This document shows positions 54,350 through 64,000 of a stretch of 64,000 nucleotides of DNA, in pieces. The stretch's first letter is position 1. The number at the start of each line of letters is the position of its first letter. Below the pieces are notes generated by a model, which saw only the letters and a list, made by a program, of their open reading frames with translations, was not told where the DNA came from and did no database searches. Origin of the DNA: Bog-473 sp963711065. GTDB lineage: Bacteria > Actinomycetota > Acidimicrobiia > Acidimicrobiales > RAAP-2. The position numbers and the translations under genes were made by a program. Location of the stretch: contig CAVQCO010000002.1 in the NCBI GenBank assembly GCA_963711065.1, positions 310,001 through 374,000 of the forward strand, written 5' to 3'.

Positions 54350-54845
54350 TCTCGTTCCGGGACCGGGCCTGGCTCGGGCTCAGCCGGGAGGAACGGGCTG
54401 GTCGGGCGAGCGGCCCGAACTGTCCATCAGGCCGACCAGCTCGGCGTTGCGATGGACGAGCTCGGTCCGGCGTCCCGGGGCAGTAGGGGTTCCCGGGGGC
54501 GTACCATGGGGCCGGGCTGCGTGCGGGTCTGTGGTTGAAAGTCGAGGCCAGTCGCAGGCGAAACGACCCACGTAAGGCGACTTGTGGTCGCTGAGCATGG
54601 TGCGGCTTAGAGGTAAGCCCTGCCCGTGGCGTCCCCGGCTGTCGGGGACGGGCGGAGACGAGGCGATGCGCGCCACCATGGCGCCGTTGGGTGCGGCGGC
54701 GACGCCGTGCCGCCGGTGCCGGCGCGTCACCCTCGCGGCAGGCGAGTGTGGGGTCAAAGACCAGGTCAGCCGCACGCAGCCCGACCATCCCCACGGCGTC
54801 GCCTGTCGGCTCACCCTCCCTGGGGACCGGTAGGATCGGCCCTCC
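54350..54845 (+). other. Long upstream region of secA with possible structured RNA
   Basis: A 496-base gap. No gene is supported on either strand. Between about 54500 and 54660 there are several short hairpins: GCGAC-TTGT-GGTCGC, GCTTA-GAGG-TAAGC (54605-54618) and GTCCCCG-GCTGT-CGGGGAC (54631-54649). They could form a leader or a small RNA. It matched no class that I recognise (RNase P, tmRNA, SRP RNA and c-di-GMP riboswitch were considered). Confidence 0.3.
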
Positions 54846-57624
<2,779 letters not shown>

Positions 57625-57638
<14 letters not shown>

Positions 57639-58779
57639 CGGGCCGTCGGCCGAGGCTCCCCGCGACTTCTCAACCGAGCTCGAGGCGCTGGGGGACCGGC
57701 TGGCCGAGGCCGAGCGCTACCTCGGACGCGAGAAGCTCGAGGTCCGCCGGGCCGAGCTCGAGGCTGCCGTGGCGCGGCCGGACCTGTGGGACGACCCCGA
57801 CAACGCCCGCTCGGTCAGCCGGGAGCTGGGGCGGGTCTCCGCCGACCTCGACCAGCTCGACGGGCTGCGCGCCGCACTCGACGACGCCCACGCGCTGCTC
57901 GAGCTGACCGAGGAGTCCGCCGCCGCCGGCGCCCGGGACGCCGCGCTCGAGGCCGAGCTGGTCGAGACGGTCGACACCCTCGGCGTGCGGCTCGGCGCGC
58001 TGGAGCTGCAATCGCTGTTCTCGGGCGACTACGACGAGCTCGACGCCGTCTGCGAGGTCCACGCGGGCGCGGGGGGCACCGACGCGCAGGACTGGGCCGA
58101 GATGCTGCTGCGTATGTACCAGCGCTGGGCCGAGCGCCGCGGCTTCACGGTCGAGGTGGACGAGGCCACCGAGGGTCAGGAGGCCGGGCTGCTCTCGGCC
58201 ACGTTCATCGTCCACGGCCGTTTCGCCTACGGGTTGCTCGCCACCGAGCGCGGCGTGCACCGTCTGGTCCGCATGTCCCCGTTCGACTCGCAACACCGGC
58301 GCCAGACGAGCTTCGCGTCCATGGACGTCACGCCCTTCCTCGAGGATGTGTCCGCCGAGGTGGAGATCGACGAGAAGGACCTGCGCGTCGACACCTACCG
58401 CTCATCGGGCGCGGGCGGCCAGCACGTCAACAAGACGGACTCGGCGGTCCGCCTCACGCACCTGCCCACGGGCATCGTCGTGTCGTGCCAGAACGAGCGC
58501 AGCCAGCACCAGAACAAGGCGAAGGCGCTGCAGATCCTCGGGGCCAAGCTGGCCGAGCGGGCCCGGCTGGAGCGCCGGGCCGAGCTCGACGCCCTGAGCG
58601 GCGAGCGGGTGGACAACGCCTGGGGCAACCAGATCCGCTCCTATGTCATGGCGCCCTACCAGCTCGTCAAGGACCTGCGCACGGGCGTCGAGACCGGCAA
58701 CGTCGATGCGGTGCTCGACGGCGACCTGGACCCGTTCATGGAGGCCGAGCTGCGGCGCCAACGCGAGGCGGGCGCGTAG
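57625..58779 (+). CDS. prfB: Peptide chain release factor 2
   Basis: Recognises UGA and UAA stops and triggers peptide release. The 384-residue product has the catalytic GAGGQHVNKTDSAVRLTH loop and the RF2-specific SPF tripeptide in RMSPFDSQHRRQTSF. Unlike many bacteria, the gene is a single open frame without the programmed +1 frameshift at codon 26. ATG 57625 overlaps the secA stop; a short unconserved start (MAPPDGPSAEAPRDF) precedes the helical domain. Confidence 0.97.
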
Positions 58780-58932
58780 CCGCACGGGCGCGGCACCCCC
58801 GTGGGCGCCGTGGCGGGATCCTGCGCCCGCGTAACCGGGCCCGCCCTCCGGCGTCTACAGAGTGTGGGTTGCGGTGCGCCGCCGGACGGGCCGGCACGCT
58901 CCGGGCCCAGCATCGAGAGAAAGGGGCTCCCC

Positions 58933-59295
58933 ATGAGCAAAGACGCGCTCGCCGGCGTGTACGCCAACATGCTGGAGGACGAGGCCTTCCGGGCCAAGGT
59001 CGCCGCCGAGCCACAGGTCCTCGAGACCTGGGACCTGACCGGCGAGGAGCGGCAGCTGCTGGCCGAGGAGGCCGACCAGGACGTGTCGGGCTTCTCCATC
59101 GGGGGCGGGAGCGTCATGGGCTACCTGGGCAGCGGGCCGCGCCTGTCGCCGGCCGTCGCCTCCGGGCTCGGTGCCGCGCTCAACAATGCCGCCGGCCTCC
59201 CGACCGGGGCGTTGCGGGGCCCCGGCTTCGCCGCCGCCGCCGGTTGCTGCCCGTGGGGCGGCGGGTTCGCATCGCTGGGCGACATCAGCGAATGA
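58933..59295 (+). CDS. Putative RiPP precursor peptide, second locus
   Basis: A 120-residue product with GAAAGGGGC before its ATG. Residues ~1-50 form an acidic helical leader (LAGVYANMLEDEAFRAKVAAEP, DLTGEERQLLAEEADQDVSGF) with Nif11-like character. It aligns with the precursor at 29134: both have S-x-D-x-LA, D-x-x-(V/F)-RAK, E-x-x-L-x-x-EE and V-x-G-(Y/F) in order. The tail is Gly/Ala-rich and ends AAAAGCCPWGGGFASLGDISE, so both cysteines lie in the presumed core, as in GPCACPPMASIGF of the first. It is coupled by ATGA overlap to a ferritin-like protein, the likely modifying enzyme or partner. Confidence 0.65.
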   Translation: MSKDALAGVYANMLEDEAFRAKVAAEPQVLETWDLTGEERQLLAEEADQDVSGFSIGGGSVMGYLGSGPRLSPAVASGLGAALNNAAGLPTGALRGPGFAAAAGCCPWGGGFASLGDISE

Positions 59296-60686
59296 GCGCG
59301 GGGTACTACCCCGACCGTCGAGGGCGGCCGGGCGGGCGCTGGTCCTCGTCCGACCTGGTGGACGACGTGCTCGTGCTCGCCGCCCTGGAGCGGGCCGTGG
59401 CCCATGTCGGCGCCGGCTCGGTGCCCAAGCTGGCCGATTTCGACGACAAGCTCGACCTGGCCGGCCGGTCGGAGGCCGCCCTGGGCCGGGCCGCCGAGCT
59501 GCGCCGGCACGCCCTCACCCTCTGCGAGCGCGACGAGGGGGCGCTGTCGGCCGACCCGGCCTGGGTGGAGCCGCTGCGCCGCCTGGACTCGGGCGGGGAC
59601 CCGGCCCGGGTCGCCCGGGCCCTGGCCGGGCCGGTGCCCGCCATGCTCGTGGCCCGCTACGCCGCGCTGCGGGACCGCCTCGACCCCCTCTACGACGCGG
59701 GCCTCCTCTCCACGGTGGCCCGGGCGATGGAGGAGCTCGGCGCGTCGCGGGCCGACGGCCCGGCGTGGCCGGTGCCGATCGGCGCGCCGCCGGTCGCCCT
59801 CGACGAGGTGCTCTGGGAGCCCGTCGATCGCGTCCGGGTCCCGGCGCGGCCGCCCGGCAGGCCGCAGCTCACCCCGGGGGCGCGCTCGCGCGCCCGCGCC
59901 ACGTCGCGCCTCGCGGACGAAGACCTCGAGGCCGAGCTCAACGCCAACGTGATGGCCGAGGTGTGCGCCATGGAGCTGATGGCCCGCAGCTCGTACGAGC
60001 ACCCGTCACTCCCGTGGTCGTTCCACCTCGGGTGTGCGCGTCACGCGGCCGACGAAGCGCGCCACGCCGCGATCTTCCGTCGTCTGCTCGCCGAGCGCGG
60101 CTACGACGAGTCGCGTCTGCTGCGGTACGTCTCGAACTACGAGTACGCCTACGAGTTCCCCGAGTGCGAGACCGGGAGCCGGCGCGAGCTGCTGTGGCGG
60201 CTGCTCATGCTCTGCACCGTGCTGGAGGCGTTGGCCATCGACAAGCTGCCTCTCGAGATCGCGGTGCGCGACACGATCGGCCAGCACGACTTCGCCCGGG
60301 CGCTCGACTACACGTCGCTCGACGAGCTCTTCCACGTCGAGAACGGCCTCGTCTGGACGCGCCGGTTGAGCGACGAGCTGGGCCTCGACCCGATGATCGA
60401 GCGGGAGCGGGTGCACGGCCGGTTCTTCGGGTCCCAGCGCGACATGCGGGCCGCCTACCTGGCGGCGGACCCGGACCGCGCCCGGTGGGAGATCGAGGTC
60501 TACGAGGAAGGACCCGATCTCGACGGCATGACGTTCCAGTCGCGCACCGAGCGCGAGCTTCGCAAGCGGGCGTCGTTCACCGAGGCGGAGTGCGAGCAGG
60601 TCGACCGGTGGGGGTACAACCCCCGCTCGACCCCGGAGGGCGCGGCGGCGAACCCGAGCACCTGGCGGGTGGGCGCACCGGCGTGA
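59292..60686 (+). CDS. Ferritin-like diiron protein (DUF455-like) coupled to the second precursor
   Basis: A 464-residue product. The C-terminal half has a ferritin-like four-helix arrangement with two ExxH motifs: E255-x2-H258 (ADEARHAAIF) and E345-x2-H348 (LDELFHVENG), plus E223/E228 (MAEVCAMELMARSSYEHP) and E312 (VLEALAIDKL). These are the ligands expected of a diiron oxygenase of the DUF455/MiaE-like kind. Residues 1-200 are helical with a Pro-rich linker and could bind the leader peptide. The ATG overlaps the precursor stop (ATGA). An oxidation or hydroxylation of the Cys/Trp/Gly-rich core is inferred, not shown. Confidence 0.7.
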   Translation: MSAGYYPDRRGRPGGRWSSSDLVDDVLVLAALERAVAHVGAGSVPKLADFDDKLDLAGRSEAALGRAAELRRHALTLCERDEGALSADPAWVEPLRRLDSGGDPARVARALAGPVPAMLVARYAALRDRLDPLYDAGLLSTVARAMEELGASRADGPAWPVPIGAPPVALDEVLWEPVDRVRVPARPPGRPQLTPGARSRARATSRLADEDLEAELNANVMAEVCAMELMARSSYEHPSLPWSFHLGCARHAADEARHAAIFRRLLAERGYDESRLLRYVSNYEYAYEFPECETGSRRELLWRLLMLCTVLEALAIDKLPLEIAVRDTIGQHDFARALDYTSLDELFHVENGLVWTRRLSDELGLDPMIERERVHGRFFGSQRDMRAAYLAADPDRARWEIEVYEEGPDLDGMTFQSRTERELRKRASFTEAECEQVDRWGYNPRSTPEGAAANPSTWRVGAPA

Positions 60687-60835
60687 CCCGGGCGCGGCGC
60701 CGCGGCGCAGCCGGCGCGCGACCGGCGTGCAGCGGCTGTGACCTGCGCCGGAGCCTCTGACCCGTAACCGTCGTACGGAGAAAGTAGGATCACCTGGGTG
60801 CCCCGGCGCGTTCGCGGGCGACACCTCTCTCACTG

Positions 60836-61564
<729 letters not shown>

Positions 61565-61565
61565 C

Positions 61566-62453
61566 ATGGCGGTCTCCGTCGACTACGTCGTCCGCGAGAC
61601 GGCGTCGAACCTGTGGCGCAACCGGCTCATGACGATCGCCGCCATCCTCACCGTGGCCGTGTCGCTCTCGCTCGTGGGCGCCGCGCTGCTGCTGCGCCAG
61701 GGATCGGCCAACGCGACCGGGACCCTCGAGCGTGGCACCAAGGTCACGGTCTGGATGGAGCCCAATGCCAGCCCCCAGCAGATCGCCGCCGTCGGCACGC
61801 AGTTGGCCCAGCTGAACTACGTGGTCCAGCCCTGCGAGTACTGGAACAAGGCCCGCAATTTCGCAGAGGCCCGGCAGCTGCTGCCGACCGACGTCTTCCA
61901 GGCCACGACCCAGTCCGAGATGCCGACCTCCTACTGGTGCACGCCCGTTGCCCTCTCGGACGCCTCCCAGGTGGTGCGCACGTTCAACGGCGCCGCTGGC
62001 GTCCTGTCCGTGACGGAGCCCTCGCAGGCCATCCACAACGAGGAAACGGTGATCAACGTCGTCAAATGGGTGTTCCTCGCCCTCGCCATCGTGCTGATCG
62101 TGTCGGCGGCCGTCCTCATCCTCAACACCATCCGCATGGCGATCTTCGCACGCCGGCGTGAGGTGTCCGTGATGAAGCTCGTCGGGGCCACGAACTGGTT
62201 CATCCGGGTCCCCTTCATGTCCGAGGGGATGCTCCAGGGCTTCATCGGGTCGTTGCTCGCCGCGGGCGCGGTCTACATCCTCTACGTCCTGATCAACCAC
62301 TGGGGCGACGGGCGGACCACGAGCAACATCTTCACGGCGATCCACATGACCAGCGGCGAGATGATCTTGACGAACGTCGTGGTGGTGATCACCGGTATGG
62401 CGATCGGCTCCATCGGGTCGGCCATCGCCATCCGTCGCTTCCTCGACGTCTAG
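61566..62453 (+). CDS. ftsX: Cell division permease-like protein FtsX
   Basis: The membrane subunit of FtsEX. The 295-residue product shows the N-terminal VRETASNLWRNRLMTIAAILTVAVSLSLVGAALL helix, an extracytoplasmic domain of ~130 residues containing two Cys (QPCEYWN, YWCTPV), and three C-terminal helices with RRREVSVMKLVGATNWFIRVPF. ATG 61566 follows the ftsE stop. An NlpC/P60 hydrolase or SmpB gene often follows ftsX in actinobacteria; here the next gene is on the opposite strand. Confidence 0.95.
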   Translation: MAVSVDYVVRETASNLWRNRLMTIAAILTVAVSLSLVGAALLLRQGSANATGTLERGTKVTVWMEPNASPQQIAAVGTQLAQLNYVVQPCEYWNKARNFAEARQLLPTDVFQATTQSEMPTSYWCTPVALSDASQVVRTFNGAAGVLSVTEPSQAIHNEETVINVVKWVFLALAIVLIVSAAVLILNTIRMAIFARRREVSVMKLVGATNWFIRVPFMSEGMLQGFIGSLLAAGAVYILYVLINHWGDGRTTSNIFTAIHMTSGEMILTNVVVVITGMAIGSIGSAIAIRRFLDV

Positions 62454-62471
62454 CGCGGGGCATCCTGCGCC

Positions 62472-64000
62472 TCATCCGCCGGCGTCGGCGGGTGAGCAGG
62501 CGTAGAAGCGCATCGTCCGCCCGGCGATGTGGCTGTCGGGCCCCCGGTAGGGCACGGGCCGACAGTGCGCGATGGCCCAGAGCATGTCGGGGTTGCGGGT
62601 GCGTGGCGCCACGGCGGCCAGCACCAGGGACACCCGCCCGGCGCGCACGTCGCCGACGAACTGCGCCAGCGTGGGACTCGGCACCCGTCCACTGAACCCG
62701 CCGACCGGGAGGAACTCGCGCCCGGTGTCGAGGATGGGGACGCTCGACCCCGCCGACGTCTCGTTCGTGATGACGCTGACACCCGGGGGGACCCTGGCCG
62801 CGGCGCGCTCGAGACCCGCCGCCACGGCGGCCGACCGGGCGTTGGCGGCGGCGGTGCGCGCGGTGAGCGCCGCCGGCTGGTAGGGCGAGTCGAAGGGCCC
62901 GAGCCCGGCCACCACGACGGTTCCCGACGCCCACGCCGCGCCGGCGAAGAGCGCGAGGGCCGACAGGGCCACCCCGGCGCCGGTCGCCCAGGCCGGGCGC
63001 GCCCGGAGGAGCGACACCGCGGTGGCGGCGACCGCGGCCAGCGCGAGGAGCAGCGTGGTGGCCGCCACCCACGCCCGCACGCCGGCCGTCGCGGGGAGCA
63101 GGTAGAGCACGTAGGCGGTGCCGGCGGCGACGGTGCCGAGCAGGACGGCCTGCGTGGCCCGGAGGGCGCGCAGCCGCCAGGCCAGCGCCAGGCCCAGGCC
63201 GCACAGCGCGGCAATGGGCGGGGCGAGCGCCGCCAGGTAGTACGAGTTGATGGAGTGGGACGACGCGAAGAAGGACCAGGTGAAGAGCAGCCAGGCCGCC
63301 CAGAGGACGGCGGCCGCCCGCAACGGGTCGGTGCGGGGCTCGCGCCGGCGCGCGACGAGGATGCCCCCGAGCGCGACCGCCGCCGGGAGCAGCAACCAGT
63401 CGCTGTCCCTCCCGAAGATGCCGTTGAGGAAGCGGCCGGGGCCTTGCGGCACGGCCACCGTGCCAGGATGCGCGCTGGGGGTGTCGCCGACGGGTGCGGG
63501 TGCGGGGGCGCACCCCGGCTGGTCGAGCGTGGCGCCGCTGATCCGGTCGGCGCCGTTGTAGAGGAAGACCTGGCTGAAGACCGAGTTGTCGCAGCTGCCG
63601 TCCACGTAGGGCCGGTCGTGGGCGGGGACGGCGGTGACGAGCAGCATCCACGACAGGGAGACCCCGAGTGCCACGAGCGCAGAGAGCGCCACGTGGCCGA
63701 CGCGCCGGGTGAGCTCGGGCGCGGGCGCCGCCAGCAGGTAGGCGAGGTAGAGGGCCGGCAGGACGAGCCAGGCCTGCAACATCTTGGCCTGGAAGGCCAG
63801 GCCGACCCAGACGCCGGCGACCAGCAGGTGCGCCAGCCGGCCCGTCGTGAAGGCGGCCGTCGCCGCGTCGGCGGCCAGCACGAGGAGGAGCGTCAGGAGC
63901 GAGTCCGAGATGTTCCCCCGGTTGAGGAGGATGGTGACGGGGGTCGCGGCCAGGACGGCCGCCGCCGCGAGCCCGGCGCCGGCCCCGGCGACGCGTCGCA
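62472..64000 (-). CDS. GT39/PMT-like membrane glycosyltransferase (N-terminus beyond window)
   Basis: The frame is open to the right window edge and at least 509 residues are present. It has many membrane helices, the motif PVTILLNRGNISDSLLTLLLVL near the start and AKMLQAWLVLPALYLAYLLAAP, FSQVFLYNGADRISG and LLLPAAVALGGILVARRREP further on, as in actinobacterial dolichyl-phosphate-mannose-type glycosyltransferases that use polyprenyl-linked sugars. The catalytic N-terminal loop lies outside the window. The C-terminal ~150 residues form a soluble extracytoplasmic domain. Convergent with ftsX. Confidence 0.85.
   Translation of the reverse strand, partial: RRVAGAGAGLAAAAVLAATPVTILLNRGNISDSLLTLLLVLAADAATAAFTTGRLAHLLVAGVWVGLAFQAKMLQAWLVLPALYLAYLLAAPAPELTRRVGHVALSALVALGVSLSWMLLVTAVPAHDRPYVDGSCDNSVFSQVFLYNGADRISGATLDQPGCAPAPAPVGDTPSAHPGTVAVPQGPGRFLNGIFGRDSDWLLLPAAVALGGILVARRREPRTDPLRAAAVLWAAWLLFTWSFFASSHSINSYYLAALAPPIAALCGLGLALAWRLRALRATQAVLLGTVAAGTAYVLYLLPATAGVRAWVAATTLLLALAAVAATAVSLLRARPAWATGAGVALSALALFAGAAWASGTVVVAGLGPFDSPYQPAALTARTAAANARSAAVAAGLERAAARVPPGVSVITNETSAGSSVPILDTGREFLPVGGFSGRVPSPTLAQFVGDVRAGRVSLVLAAVAPRTRNPDMLWAIAHCRPVPYRGPDSHIAGRTMRFYACSPADAGG

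Overview
The window is 64 kb of very GC-rich DNA with short intergenic gaps and many GTG starts coupled to the preceding stop (GTGA/ATGA overlaps). A GlpR/SepX-like membrane protein, a complete Tad/Flp pilus locus, an FrhB-type F420 oxidoreductase and a GSII-type glutamine synthetase point to an actinobacterium. Acidimicrobiia is the best guess, but this is inference from gene content.

Layout. 1-6.1 kb: two tandem, leftward, paralogous secreted proteins (beta-propeller-like head plus Ig-like repeats); the left one is truncated by the window edge and frameshifted. 6.4-14.2 kb: assimilatory sulfate reduction. cysD-cysN-sirC run leftward and cysH-sir-FrhB-like-small protein-ABC ATPase run rightward from a shared control region with a 19-bp dyad. 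Together they convert sulfate to APS, sulfite and sulfide and supply siroheme. 14.4-15.3 kb: a GlpR/SepX-like gene and tRNA-Ala(CGC).

15.2-28.9 kb: two elements in tandem at the 3' end of tRNA-Ala, delimited by three direct repeats of the tRNA 3' half. The first carries a complete type I Wadjet anti-plasmid system (jetABCD), an unknown 590-residue protein and a DUF433/DUF5615-type toxin-antitoxin pair under a 39-bp palindrome. The second carries a DUF294-type cNMP/CBS/nucleotidyltransferase protein and a DEDD exonuclease. No integrase is visible in either.

29.1-31.7 kb: a probable RiPP operon: a 119-residue Cys-containing precursor, a leader-like protein with a His-rich tail, an MNIO (DUF692) oxidative enzyme and a methyltransferase. 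A second precursor of the same apparent family lies at 58.9 kb, coupled to a ferritin-like diiron protein. These two loci are the best candidates for an undescribed system.

31.6-42.6 kb: metabolic and transport genes (cupin protein, membrane protein, MFS exporter, pyruvate-kinase-like protein, PRC-barrel protein, D-threonine-aldolase-like enzyme, amidase, PhyH dioxygenase, DEAD helicase fused to a cold-shock domain). 42.6-52.9 kb: Tad/Flp pilus locus with two Flp pilins. A 19-bp motif recurs at the four presumed promoters. 53.3-64 kb: glnII, secA, prfB, the second precursor locus, ftsEX and a truncated GT39-like glycosyltransferase.

Nine single-base frameshifts interrupt eight otherwise well-conserved genes. 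Because they hit unrelated, intact-looking genes, base-calling or assembly errors are more likely than pseudogenes. Affected genes are annotated across the shift.
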